Source: JAHZKN01 sp965250205 (GTDB lineage Bacteria; Pseudomonadota; Alphaproteobacteria; Rhizobiales; Hyphomicrobiaceae). Taken from it: a stretch of 64,000 nt of DNA. Below, one piece after another: positions 1 through 8,234 of this stretch (positions are counted from its first letter, which is position 1; each line of letters starts with the position of its first letter). The notes under the pieces were generated by a model. The model had not been told where the DNA came from. It ran no database searches and worked only from the letters and a program-made list of their open reading frames with translations. The stretch is from the NCBI GenBank assembly GCA_965250205.1, contig CBDFNK010000014.1, positions 83,206 to 147,205 on the forward strand. The letters are read 5' to 3'. Made by a program: the position numbers and the translations under genes.

Positions 1-469
1 GCGCAAAGTCTTCGCCATAGACCAACAACACTGCATCACGCTGTTGCGGGCTTAAGTTGCGCACCGCTGCCCATAGTTCATTATTGAGTGCAGCCTCTTC
101 CGGCGTTAACGGTTTACATTCACTCGACTGTTCAACCAGTGCCATCACGTAGGACGGTTCTGAGGCCTGCACCCTTTGGGTGCTGCGTAAACAATCTGCC
201 GCCGTCGTGAAGACTATTCTGTAGAGCCACGTGGAAAACGCAGCCTCACCGCGATAACTTTTGATATTTCGTGCAAGCTTCACACACACGTCATGCGCGA
301 TATCTTCTGCCAACTCACGCTTACCGCAAAACCGCCAGGCCAAGCGATGTATATGATCATAGTGGCGTTCAATCAGGTCGGAAAAGGCCTGGCGACAGCC
401 CGACCCGGCACGCAACGCGAGATCGCGATCACCTTCCAGTCCATCATCAACAAGACGGATGTCTGACAC
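1..469 (-). CDS. ECF-type RNA polymerase sigma factor (3' end outside window)
   Basis: This is the N-terminal 156 residues of a sigma-70 family protein of the extracytoplasmic-function group, which directs RNA polymerase to stress-type promoters. Region 2 spans about residues 28-95 and includes the WRFCGKRELAEDIAHDVCVK stretch followed by FSTWLYRI. Region 4 begins near residue 135 (LSPQQRDAVLLV). The GTG start at 469 has an AGGA ribosome site six bases upstream, and an in-frame TAG lies directly before it, so no longer start is possible. The C-terminal end and any anti-sigma partner lie outside the window, so its signal cannot be guessed. Confidence 0.85.
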   Translation of the reverse strand, partial: MSDIRLVDDGLEGDRDLALRAGSGCRQAFSDLIERHYDHIHRLAWRFCGKRELAEDIAHDVCVKLARNIKSYRGEAAFSTWLYRIVFTTAADCLRSTQRVQASEPSYVMALVEQSSECKPLTPEEAALNNELWAAVRNLSPQQRDAVLLVYGEDFA

Positions 470-719
470 CTGGTCCTACCCTAAAAGTGGCACTTTATTC
501 AGTTGGACGGCACGCCCCGCGCATTCCTTGGGGTCTCAAATAAAAAAAGAGATCTGGTCCTGGATACGACACTTCCCGGACCTGGCTTATTACGTTTCTG
601 TCATTACAATTCGGCAAAACAGGGCCAATGAAACCTGTGGCCTTGCTTCCCTGCACTTTTGTTGTGATGAGTAGACTTAGGTTTACCGTAAATGTGCGGC
701 CCATCTCCAGGAGCATCCC

Positions 720-1070
720 ATGGACTTTTATGCGCTGAACTACTCCTTCGCGACGCTGTGCTTAGTGGCGGCGGTATGCTTTATGCTCGGCCGATGGTCA
801 AAATCGGATGGCCCAGCGCGCTATGCCAAACCGATTGGCGAAGTTCGTACCGCAAAACCACACGCCAAGCGCAACCGCCAGATGCGCACTGCATCACCAT
901 CCCCCGCACGATACGCCAAGCGTAACCTGTCTGGGGCAGCCGCACGTGAAGTCGAGGATCTACTGTCTCACGGGAGCTTGATCGCAGCCATTAAAGTCGT
1001 GCGCAAAGACCTTGGTATCGGGCTTAAAGACGCCAAAGATCTGGTGGATGACCTTCGACGAAATATGTAA
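720..1070 (+). CDS. Membrane-anchored protein with ribosomal L7/L12-like C-terminal domain
   Basis: The 116-residue protein has one hydrophobic segment at residues 6-24 and then a basic linker rich in Lys, Arg and Pro (about 25-70). Its last 40 residues (EVEDLL...IKVVRKDLGIGLKDAKDLVDDL) closely resemble the C-terminal domain of ribosomal protein L7/L12, the part that recruits translation factors. True L7/L12 has no membrane segment, so this is a separate protein that has borrowed the fold. A CAGGAG ribosome site precedes the ATG. The function is unknown; a link between membrane and translation or protein binding is only inference. Confidence 0.7.
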   Translation: MDFYALNYSFATLCLVAAVCFMLGRWSKSDGPARYAKPIGEVRTAKPHAKRNRQMRTASPSPARYAKRNLSGAAAREVEDLLSHGSLIAAIKVVRKDLGIGLKDAKDLVDDLRRNM

Positions 1071-1203
1071 TGCCGGCACATAGCTTAAGAATTGAGAACG
1101 GTGCGCCATGCTGCTAGGTTGAAAAACCAAAAAAATATGACGACACAGGCTTAAGGTGGCCGCATCCAATTCTGATCGCTTCATAACAACGGCACCCATA
1201 ACC

Positions 1204-1623
1204 ATGACCAGCAAAAATAAAGCACCGCGAACACATATGCCGACGGGCGAGATTTCATTACGCACCATTGCTATGCCAGCGGATACAAATCCGGCTGGTG
1301 ACATTTTTGGTGGCTGGTTGATGGCGCAAATGGATTTGGCGGCAGGTAATGAGGCCTCAAAACTGGCTGAAGGGCGCTGCGCAACAGTTGCTGTTGAGGG
1401 CATGGTCTTTATTTCCCCTGTGCGGGTCGGCGATGAGGTCAGCATCTGGGCGACGTTGGTGCGCACCGGGCGGTCATCGATGACGTTTGATGTCTCAGCC
1501 TGGCGGCGGCCACGCACCGGCAGTGCCTGCAGCCCGGTGACCGAAGCCGAATTTACGTTTGTGGCACTGGATCAAAATGGCAGGCCACGGCCACTACCTG
1601 CACGCGATACCATCTCTGTCTGA
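1204..1623 (+). CDS. Acyl-CoA thioesterase, YciA-like hotdog protein
   Basis: It is predicted to hydrolyse acyl-CoA thioesters in the cytoplasm. The sequence follows the YciA/hotdog family: a GEISLRTIAMPADTNPAGDI segment, then FGGWLMAQMD at the start of the long hotdog helix and AVEGMVFISPVRVGDEV in the sheet. The length from the ATG at 1204 is 139 residues, normal for the family. A GTG at 1156 could add 16 residues, but those do not look conserved. Neither start has a strong ribosome site, so the exact N terminus is open. The adjoining genes do not suggest a specific pathway. Confidence 0.85.
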   Translation: MTSKNKAPRTHMPTGEISLRTIAMPADTNPAGDIFGGWLMAQMDLAAGNEASKLAEGRCATVAVEGMVFISPVRVGDEVSIWATLVRTGRSSMTFDVSAWRRPRTGSACSPVTEAEFTFVALDQNGRPRPLPARDTISV

Positions 1624-1777
1624 GTGCCGACGGAGCGGGTATTGGTATTGAACCTATAGGTCGCATGCGGCGTCACAGTGTTGTCTCTTAAAGCCGTCAC
1701 ACCATTGCCTCGTAAATCCATGCCCCCGTTCCGGCACCTGTTTTGGGAATTAGTTCTGGCACTTATTGAGGTCACAC

Positions 1778-2275
1778 ATGTTGTTTTACCCCGCGTACAA
1801 ACGCTTCAAAGGTCTTGGCACACGGCGTGCCCTCCTGGTGGTGACGCTTGTTGCAAGCTTAGCTTCTCCCGCCAGTGCCGATCCGTTCAACGACTTCTAC
1901 GGAACCTGGTCCGGACGCGGCAATGCCATTTTCAACGGCAGCGCACGCGAAGCCTTGGCGTGCAAAGCCTACTACACCGGTAAAGACAGTGATCTGAAAC
2001 TCGCGTTGCGCTGCGCCAGCCCGTCCAACAAAATCGACATGCGCGCCGCGCTTAAGGGCAAAGGCCAGACGGTCACCGGCACATGGGAAGAACGCACCTT
2101 TAATACAGAAGGATCTGTTGCCGGATCTGTTACAGACAAACAGCTCAAAGTTGAGCTCTCCGGTGGCATTACCGGCACCCTTGTATTATCACTTGGTGCT
2201 GACAGCCAATTGCTCTCATTGAACGCGGAAGGCGGGACGCTCACTGGCGTGCACCTGAAACTCAAACGCCGATAG
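1778..2275 (+). CDS. Exported protein of unknown function
   Basis: The protein of about 165 residues starts with a basic region (YKRFKGLGTRR), a hydrophobic core and an ASPASA-D cleavage site, so it should be secreted by the Sec route. The mature part opens with DPFNDFYGTWSGRGNA and is rich in Thr, Gly and alternating hydrophobic residues, suggesting a small beta-barrel or lipocalin-like fold. Two cysteines (in LACKAYY and LALRCAS) may form a disulphide. The ATG at 1778 has GAGG upstream and is preferred over the upstream TTG. I do not recognise a named family. Confidence 0.65.
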   Translation: MLFYPAYKRFKGLGTRRALLVVTLVASLASPASADPFNDFYGTWSGRGNAIFNGSAREALACKAYYTGKDSDLKLALRCASPSNKIDMRAALKGKGQTVTGTWEERTFNTEGSVAGSVTDKQLKVELSGGITGTLVLSLGADSQLLSLNAEGGTLTGVHLKLKRR

Positions 2276-2284
2276 CCACCTAAA

Positions 2285-2350
2285 ACAAGCGTGTCACCCC
2301 GCCAATCTGCGCCATTTTCGCAACGTTGCCAGGCGGGGTGACACGCTTGT
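2285..2350. repeat. Perfect 19-bp inverted repeat between two secreted-protein genes
   Basis: The arms at 2285-2303 and 2332-2350 are exact reverse complements and are separated by 28 bases, with the palindrome GCAACGTTGC in the loop. It starts ten bases after the preceding stop codon. There is no T-tract, so it is not a classical intrinsic terminator. It may still act as a 3' stabilising or terminating hairpin for the upstream mRNA. Confidence 0.6.
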
Positions 2351-2378
2351 CACGCACATCGCACGAATATGGTATAAT
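2347..2378 (+). promoter_or_regulatory. Possible sigma-70 promoter for the 2418 gene
   Basis: A TATAAT box lies at 2373-2378, 39 bases before the ATG at 2418. The nearest -35 candidate is TTGTCA at 2347-2352, but the 20-base spacing is too long for a strong promoter. The -10 box is the only firm part of this call. Confidence 0.35.
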
Positions 2379-2417
2379 GACGTTTCAAATCAACTTGGAC
2401 CGATCAGGACATTCACG

Positions 2418-2777
2418 ATGCTTCAACGCCGCTCAGCCCTCCTATCGACAGCACTCCTCGCCACACTTGCCGTGACGGCGATGGCCACTACGACTGAGGC
2501 CGGTTGGCGCAATGATCGTTATGTGGAAATTGAAAACGGCCACACCACCGCCTATAGCAGATTTGGCAATGGTTCGATTTCCGCCTCTGTCCGCTCGACA
2601 CGCAAAGGCCCACAGGTGCAATTGCCAATTGGGCGCTGGACGTACTGCCGAACAAGCTGCTCAGAAACACTGCGCGTTCAAACCGTCGACCTCAACGAAT
2701 ACCACAACAAGCTTGTTGGCCGCGGCTCTTTCCTCAATGAGTGTGGAATCTTCGGCTGCCTCGATATCGGCTGGTAA
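2418..2777 (+). CDS. Small exported cysteine-containing protein
   Basis: The 119-residue protein begins with a clear signal peptide (RRSALLSTALLATLAVTAMA, cleavage around TEA-GW). The mature domain of about 90 residues carries four cysteines in two groups (YCRTSC and ECGIFGC), enough for two disulphides in the periplasm. I recognise no family. It follows a 19-bp inverted repeat and has its own TATAAT box, so it is probably transcribed separately from the gene at 1778. Confidence 0.6.
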   Translation: MLQRRSALLSTALLATLAVTAMATTTEAGWRNDRYVEIENGHTTAYSRFGNGSISASVRSTRKGPQVQLPIGRWTYCRTSCSETLRVQTVDLNEYHNKLVGRGSFLNECGIFGCLDIGW

Positions 2778-3193
2778 GCGACGTCATTGCCCTGCCCCGA
2801 CCCACCTCAAATGGACAGGCTTTCGACAACGCAAAGGGCCGTGCGCCTATTTGCAGCCGAATGTGTCTGCTTCACACATCACTTGCGGTTTCCCTGTGGT
2901 TGCCGGGGCCGATAGTTTTCCACGTGAAGCCAGAAGACTTAAAAAAACTACAAAAAAATTGGGGCGCACGAGATAACAAAAATCAAGCCGCCCGTATCTC
3001 ACCGACCGGGAACCGGGCTGCACGACGTGAAGCGGGCCAAAAGGATAGGACCTTGCTACCAGTGTACAAAATCACCATACAAACATCCAGGACGTGTGCT
3101 GCAAGAAACGTTTAAGAGATGCAACCGCCGACTGGGCACGATGCTGGCGCATGATGTCCGCTTTGCAAAGCGTGCGCAAACAATTCTGAGAAC
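2778..3193. other. Gene-free stretch
   Basis: These 416 bases separate a plus-strand secreted protein from a minus-strand SnoaL-like pair. The open frames here have no plausible start, ribosome site or recognisable motif. An A-rich segment lies at 2940-2960. I see no RNA gene or repeat. Confidence 0.4.
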
Positions 3194-3628
3194 TCAAGTT
3201 ATTGCCGTTTCATGAATATGAACCCACTCAACTTTGCCACCGTCATGCAACATTCGAAAGACGACTGTTGAAAATCGAGAATTATTAGATGGGACTGAAT
3301 TCAGCGCATTGAACTGGTCTTCGATATAGCAAACAGTTGCAAGTTCATTGTCATTCGAGAGTGCGATAAGTTTGAAATCACGAATCGCGACGCTAAACGA
3401 CGGGTTTCTCCCATGCGCTGCAAATATAGGAGAAATAAACTCTTCTCGTACCAAAATACTACCAGACGGATAGATAATCCGACAATCGTGAGCGAAGCGA
3501 TCAACAAGTTCCGTCTCAAATTTTTCTTGATCCGCCTGCACATCTCCACAGAACCAAAGCGCAAGGAATTCATGCATGGTTTCGACTTCGGTTCTCAGCG
3601 CGTTTTCAATCTTAAGCATTGATGTCAT
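3194..3628 (-). CDS. SnoaL/NTF2-like protein
   Basis: The 144-residue protein looks like a single alpha+beta NTF2-like cone: an N-terminal helix (MLKIENALRTEVETMHEFLALWFCGD), then a sheet including ATVCYIEDQ and FRMLHDGGKVEWVHIHET. Such proteins include isomerases, hydrolases and simple ligand binders, so the reaction cannot be assigned. I chose the ATG at 3628 because it sits five bases after the stop of the upstream SnoaL-like gene, which suggests translational coupling. A longer frame would overlap that gene. Confidence 0.55.
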   Translation of the reverse strand: MTSMLKIENALRTEVETMHEFLALWFCGDVQADQEKFETELVDRFAHDCRIIYPSGSILVREEFISPIFAAHGRNPSFSVAIRDFKLIALSNDNELATVCYIEDQFNALNSVPSNNSRFSTVVFRMLHDGGKVEWVHIHETAIT

Positions 3629-3633
3629 TGCCT

Positions 3634-3999
3634 TCAGCTTTGCACTTCGAAGTGATCGTCTCTGAGGTAGGCCACACCATCGTCTTGCATCACCCAAAGT
3701 TCACGCGTTATTACGCCGCGAGCCTTATTCATTTTCCAGCCGCTTGTCAGAACAGCTGATTTGGTGTCGATGACCTCAATCTTTGGATCGATGTAGTCTA
3801 CATCTGAATAGCCATCGGCAATGATGTTCGTCCAGAACTCCTGAATTGCCGCCCGGCCAGCAAAGGTGCCAAATGGCTTTGCGATCATGGTGGCTTCGGC
3901 TTCGTAACATGATGCACAGCCAGCTGCGTCGCCTGCATTAAAGAACGCCTTCCAGCGTTCGCTCCCGCTTTTTGCGGCCTCTTCGATCGTGTTCGACAT
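3634..3999 (-). CDS. SnoaL-like domain protein
   Basis: The 121-residue protein has the layout of a SnoaL/DUF4440-type NTF2-like domain: a helix (SGSERWKAFFNAGDAAGCASCYEA), a FAGRAAIQEFW segment typical of this fold, then strands ending RELWVMQDDGVAYLRDDHFE. The ATG at 3999 follows an AAAGG ribosome site. A longer frame reaches 4197 but runs into the IS1182 remnant. It probably forms a two-gene unit with the next gene. The substrate is unknown. Confidence 0.65.
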   Translation of the reverse strand: MSNTIEEAAKSGSERWKAFFNAGDAAGCASCYEAEATMIAKPFGTFAGRAAIQEFWTNIIADGYSDVDYIDPKIEVIDTKSAVLTSGWKMNKARGVITRELWVMQDDGVAYLRDDHFEVQS

Positions 4000-4124
4000 T
4001 TTGTCTACCTTTTCTCTCAGCGTGCTCATCACCATTGCGCCAACGACTTTGCGGCAAGAGATGGATGATGGCAAACCTCTATTTGATAAAATGTTCGTTT
4101 TGTAGAAATAAACAACGGACCCAA

Positions 4125-4402
4125 CAAACCCAGCGATAGGCGAGATTAACTTGGACTTCGCGCACAAGCTGGCGCTCTGAGCGGATTGCAAACACATAGC
4201 CGATGATGAGCATCCGCAGCATCAATTCGGGATCAATCGAAGGACGCCCTATGTTGGAATAATGCGGCTCAAGTGTTGCATGCAGTCACGAAAAATGAAG
4301 CGCCGACGCAATCCGGCGCAGCAGACGATCACTCGGCACCGCTTCATCAAGATTGAACGCGTAGAACAACTGTTCCTGATCCCGGTTGAGACGCCCCATC
4401 AT
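4125..4402 (-). pseudogene. IS1182-family transposase, N-terminal remnant
   Basis: Read on the minus strand from the ATG at 4402, the sequence gives MMGRLNRDQEQLFYAFNLDE and then, after an in-frame TGA, HYSNIGRPSIDPELMLRMLI and RSERQLVREVQVNLAYRW. This is the start of an IS1182-type transposase. The TGA sits where family members have a Trp (LSW), which suggests a TGG-to-TGA change. The match ends near 4125 and the catalytic core is missing, so it is a dead fragment. Confidence 0.75.
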
Positions 4403-4587
4403 CACACCGCCCCCTCGCTGCTGTTGGCATAATCACAACGAAATCACGCTTCGGCCAACAAACTAAACGGGCGTTTTACAACACTATTGGGCAGGAGTGG
4501 ACCTACAATTAAATTCCGACACGAGACCTCTTATCTGCTATTGCTGCACGGCAGCGAACTTTTTCGCGTAGCAGCGAAGGAGCGTGA

Positions 4588-5598
4588 ATGGATAGCCAAG
4601 AGGATCTCATAGGGCGCCGTGGTAGAGAAAAGTTGGCTAGCAACACCATCAGTAATTCGGAACATCGCATTGAAGAAGCAGACCTCAGTTCATTGGTCGA
4701 GATTCAAGACTTCGGGACCAATCCTGGCCACCTGCGCATGCTGCTGCGCGTCCCCACATCCTTTCATGCTCAGCCCGCGCTGATTGTCTGTCTACACGGC
4801 TGCGGTCAAACCGCATCAGCCTTTGACACAGGCGGTGGCTGGTCCGTTCTTGCAGAACAGTATGGCTTTCTTGCCTTGTTTCCTGAGCAGCAGTTGAACA
4901 ACAATTCCGGTCGGTGCTTCAATTGGTTTCACCCCGAAGACACGCAACACGATGGTGGGGAAACTCTTTCGATCCGGCAGATGGTCGACTATGCCATTAG
5001 CTCTTACGACATCGATCCCGCACGCATTTTCATCACGGGATTGTCTGCAGGTGGTGCAATGACCTCAAGTCTTCTTGCCTCATTTCCCGAACTATTCAAT
5101 GCCGGTGCAATAGTGGCTGGCTTGCCCCATGGCTCCGCAATAAATTTCAGCGAGGCGATCAAGGCCATGTCAACAGGCCGGGAGCGAACAGCTGAACAGT
5201 GGGGTGAGATCATAAGGTTGTCCTCAACAAACGCGGGCCCTTGGCCTCGTATATCCATCTGGCATGGCGGTCTCGACAGTACAGTTCATCCTGCCAATGC
5301 CAACGCCATCATTTCTCAGTGGCTCAACTTGCACGATTTAAAAATGCAACCGTGTCGCGACGAGGTTGTCGGCAATCATCGCGTTCAAGTCTGGAACGAC
5401 AGTTCAGGTCGTGACATGGTCGAGTCGCATACTATCGCGGGTATGGGCCATGGAGTGCCCCTAGCGGTGACTGGGCAAAGTGATTACGGAATCGCCGGAC
5501 CGTTCCATCTAGATGTGGGCGTTTCTTCGTCGCTAAGGATCTTGGGATTCTTCGGGCTTACAGATCAGCCGCAGGGTACTTGCAAAAAATCGAGCTAG
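4588..5598 (+). CDS. PHB depolymerase-family esterase (LpqC-like)
   Basis: This 336-residue alpha/beta hydrolase belongs to the esterase PHB depolymerase family, which cleaves polyesters or aryl esters. The LHGCGQTASAF segment at about 69-79 forms the oxyanion region, GLSAGG places the nucleophile at Ser153, HGGLDSTVHP near 226 offers the acid and GMGHG near 287 the histidine. No signal peptide is visible; the first 35 residues are polar, so it may be cytoplasmic or the start may be further in. AAGGAG precedes the ATG. The final TAG lies inside a CTAGATC end of an interspersed repeat, so the C-terminal tail may have been altered by that repeat. Confidence 0.8.
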   Translation: MDSQEDLIGRRGREKLASNTISNSEHRIEEADLSSLVEIQDFGTNPGHLRMLLRVPTSFHAQPALIVCLHGCGQTASAFDTGGGWSVLAEQYGFLALFPEQQLNNNSGRCFNWFHPEDTQHDGGETLSIRQMVDYAISSYDIDPARIFITGLSAGGAMTSSLLASFPELFNAGAIVAGLPHGSAINFSEAIKAMSTGRERTAEQWGEIIRLSSTNAGPWPRISIWHGGLDSTVHPANANAIISQWLNLHDLKMQPCRDEVVGNHRVQVWNDSSGRDMVESHTIAGMGHGVPLAVTGQSDYGIAGPFHLDVGVSSSLRILGFFGLTDQPQGTCKKSS

Positions 5599-5744
5599 AT
5601 CAACCTGCAAAAAGTTGGGTTCGACTTTGAGCAGATAAGTTGATCGCCAGTCTTGCCATAGAGTCATGGAATAGAGCCTCGAGCAAATAGCGTCGCTGGT
5701 ACGAGAAAAGGCTCGAGGCTCTAGATCAACCTGCGAAAAGTTGG
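5595..5744 (+). repeat. Interspersed palindromic repeat, copy A
   Basis: This is one of four copies of a family of about 150 bp (others at 46519, 47719 and 48425). It begins CTAGATCAACCTGC, has a roughly 50-bp core bounded by GATCAAC and GTTGATC, then a hairpin with 12-bp perfect arms AGAGCCTCGAGC/GCTCGAGGCTCT. It ends with a second partial start, CTAGATCAACCTGCG at 5721-5744. Its first bases supply the TAG stop of the esterase gene. Confidence 0.8.
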
Positions 5745-6063
5745 CTCTGGCCGACCGTATTTTCTTCTCATCGCTATTAAATTTTGGAACTGCATCATAA
5801 AGCGTACACATTGAACTCCGCTGCGACTGGGAAGTCGGCAAAGAACGCTACTTAGTCCCTGAAGAGCAAAACGTCATAGGTTCAACTCTGGAGGAAGATC
5901 AAGGCGACTTTGCAGGCGATTAGGGACAATTGTGTCTTATCGCTCGGAGAGTTTCCACCCGTGGTTCTGATTTAGCTGGCATTCAATCTCTGAGAGTGCT
6001 AGAAACTAACAGTCGCTTCTTGGCACCTCAACTCAACTGTAAAACAGAGAATTGAGGTTTCGT
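5745..6063. other. Gene-free stretch
   Basis: About 320 bases after repeat copy A hold no supported gene. A TTGAGG ribosome site just before 6064 belongs to the next small gene. I find no terminator or RNA structure here. Confidence 0.4.
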
Positions 6064-6303
6064 ATGAACGAGCGGTTCACTCACGATACAGTGACGTTTG
6101 CACCTCCGTTTCCGCTCCACCGCGTAGATGGCACGTTTCCACGTGGCCGCTATTCAATCGAGGCAACAGAGGGGCGGCTGGACGGTCTTTCTTCTGTGGC
6201 ATACAGGCGGGTCAGTACGGCCTACGTTGCGTGGCAACGCGTTGATATAGGGCCTGCCAATTTGGCTTCTGCCAAGCAGCGCGGCGCAAATATAAATGCG
6301 TAG
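6064..6303 (+). CDS. Small conserved alphaproteobacterial protein of unknown function
   Basis: The 79-residue protein contains FPLHRVDGTFPRGRYSIEATEGRLDGLSSVAYRR in its first half (quoted here as its key motif region: PRGRY, then GLSSVAYRR). This matches a small family common in rhizobia in which a phrase like LPAGTYRVETDEE is followed by GLSFxAYRR. The role of the family is not known to me. The ATG at 6064 is preferred over the upstream TTG because TTGAGG lies six bases before it. The C-terminal half is diverged from what I remember of the family. Confidence 0.55.
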   Translation: MNERFTHDTVTFAPPFPLHRVDGTFPRGRYSIEATEGRLDGLSSVAYRRVSTAYVAWQRVDIGPANLASAKQRGANINA

Positions 6304-6428
6304 ATTAAGCAGATTTGACCGCGGCTGTTTGTTCAAGTTGCAAAACAAGAGAGTGCGCACTGTGACCCCACCGGCGCGCAAAATAGCCTTGTTACCCACG
6401 ATTTTAGATGGAAACGGACGGAGCCAAA

Positions 6429-6572
6429 ATGGCAAAAGGCAACTCAAGATCGAATCGCGAGATCAGGAAGCCGAAAAAGTCTGCAGCAGAGCGGAGCGCG
6501 GCTAAAGTCGAGAACATCGACTCGTCAAAGTTGCTCAAATCGCCAAAATCTCATGGCAAACGCAAGCCGTGA
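6429..6572 (+). CDS. Small lysine-rich rhizobial protein
   Basis: This 47-residue frame starts MAKGNSRSNREIRKPKK and is strongly basic. Proteins starting MAKGxxRSNREIRKPKK are widespread small conserved proteins in Rhizobiales genomes, with no established function. It stops three bases after the start of the longer open frame of the following gene, and its ATG lies 45 bases before the real ATG of the FYDLN gene's upstream region, suggesting one transcript. It is too short for usual ORF cut-offs, but the start motif makes it credible. Confidence 0.65.
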   Translation: MAKGNSRSNREIRKPKKSAAERSAAKVENIDSSKLLKSPKSHGKRKP

Positions 6573-6616
6573 GCCTATGGGCGCATGGAACACCTACTAT
6601 CAAATTAAGGAAGCCA

Positions 6617-7006
6617 ATGGAAAGCATTGAAACCAAATCGTCTGGCAGACTTGCCTCGCGAGGCACAAAAAGAACGTGCCTCGAAGATGACTGCGGAGAA
6701 CGCTTTTATGATCTAAACAAAGATCCCATAGCTTGTCCCTATTGTAATGCCGTCTTCGTGCCCAAACCCGAGGTAATTTTCAATCCTAAGGAATACAGGA
6801 AAAGGCCGGTCTACAAACTTGAAAGACCAGCGCCGGTTGTCGACAAAACAGAAACATCGAATAATAACAGCACCCAAACTGCTGTTGCTGATGATATTGA
6901 GGAACAAGTGGTAGATTCGGCTGATGCAGCCTTACTCCTTGATAACGACGATGCCGTTGAAAAGGAGACTGCAAGCGAAAAGAAGGCAACGTCCGACGAA
7001 CCATAA
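6617..7006 (+). CDS. TIGR02300 (FYDLN acid) family protein
   Basis: The 129-residue protein has a zinc-ribbon-like head: GTKRTCLEDDCGERFYDLNK followed by CPYC, the signature of the FYDLN acid family in alphaproteobacteria. After residue 50 it turns into a long acidic, low-complexity tail rich in Asp, Glu and Ala. The family's job is unknown. The ATG at 6617 has AAGGA upstream and gives the usual start; the in-frame GTG at 6569 overlaps the preceding small gene. An IS630 element begins eight bases after the stop codon and separates the gene from what was once its downstream region. Confidence 0.8.
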   Translation: MESIETKSSGRLASRGTKRTCLEDDCGERFYDLNKDPIACPYCNAVFVPKPEVIFNPKEYRKRPVYKLERPAPVVDKTETSNNNSTQTAVADDIEEQVVDSADAALLLDNDDAVEKETASEKKATSDEP

Positions 7007-7647
7007 TCTGATCTAAAGCATCGCGCCTTTTAGTTATGCACATAGCCTGCGTGTTTAAAGAAGTTCCAGCATTCTCGCGGGGGGAACAATTTGCAGATGT
7101 CGCCGACGGCATGCCAAAGGTCCTGCTATGTTCGCGCTGCTGCTTTTCTTCAAGATAGCTTTGAGTTTAGTAAACGCCATTTCGATGGGGTTGAGATCGG
7201 GAGCGTAAGGCGGCAGGAACAAGAACCAGGCACCGCGTTTGGCAAGTGCGGCTTTGGCGTTGGCAGAGTCGTGCACCTTGAGATTGTCGAGAATGACGAC
7301 ATCGCCGCGTGCCAGCGTCGGAGCGAGTTGCGTTTCGATATAGAGATCAAAGGCACTGCGGTGCATCGCACCTGGAATGATCCATGGTGCCGTCAAGCCC
7401 GAACACCTCAGACCGGCAATGAACATCTGGTTGGTCCAAACCCCCGTGCGGTACCGCACCCGGCAGCCGCTCACCTTTCAGCGCACGCCCTTGCAGCCGG
7501 GTAAACGTTGTGTTGGTCGAGGTTTCGTCAATGAACACCAGCCGGTGCGCCATCTGGCGCATGATCGGCTGACGAGCGTTAATCCAACCACGCCGTTTTC
7601 TGGAGACGTCGCTGCGTTGGCGTTCTGAGGCCAACAGCGTTTTTTTT

Positions 7648-8234
7648 TAGGGGCTGACGTAGCTAAGACCTGATATGGGGTCTAAAAAAGCTATCATGTA
7701 TGCACGCAAAAGCAGGCTGACAGCGCGCCAGCAAAGCCGGTTGATTGAGCACTTTATTGCCGGCACCACGGCGCGCGATGAATTGTCCGGTGAGATTGAG
7801 GCTGATGAAAGTTATTTCGGCGGCAGACGAAAAGGAAAGCGTGGTGGCAAGGTTTATACGGCGATCATTCCGAACGCCAAAACAGAGACACTGCTACCGA
7901 TCATTGCGGAAAATGTCCGGCCGGACAGCATTGTCTACACGGACACGTTTAAGGCCTACAATGTGCTTGATGTATCCGCCTTTCATCACATGCGGATCAA
8001 TCATTCGGAGTTGTTCGCCGACAGACAAAATCACATCAACGGGATTGAGAACTTTTGGAACCAAGCCAAGCGGCCTATGCGCAAATTTAATGGTATCAAA
8101 CAGGAGAACTTTTACTGGTTATTGAAGGCGTGCGAATGGCGCTTCAATGGAGGCAACCCCAATCAGCTGCGAAACCAGTTGAAACATTGGCATAAACACG
8201 CAAACCACTAACCCTTAGCTACTTCCAGCCCCTA
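7648..8234 (+). mobile_element. IS1595-type (ISXO2-like) element nested in IS630
   Basis: The outer ends are an imperfect inverted repeat: TAGGGGCTGACGTAGCTAAG at 7648 and, reversed, TAGGGGCTGGAAGTAGCTAAG ending at 8234. It lies in the opposite direction to its host IS630 and splits the host's reading frame between Tyr-Lys and Thr-Leu-Leu codons. The flanks are T/A-rich on both sides; I cannot make out an exact 8-bp target duplication. Confidence 0.75.
7696..8211 (+). pseudogene. IS1595-family transposase with internal deletion
   Basis: The frame encodes MYARKSRLTARQQSRLIEHF, jumps at GTTARDELSGEIEADESYFG into the ISXO2-like DDE domain, and ends in RNQLKHWHKHANH. Complete family members have roughly 60-70 more residues between the N-terminal zinc/HTH part and the GEIEADESYFGG motif. 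The join at TTAR/DELSG therefore looks like an in-frame internal deletion. The catalytic motifs (ADESYFGG, YTDTFKAY, NGIENFWNQAKR) are intact, but the protein is unlikely to be a functional transposase alone. Confidence 0.75.
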
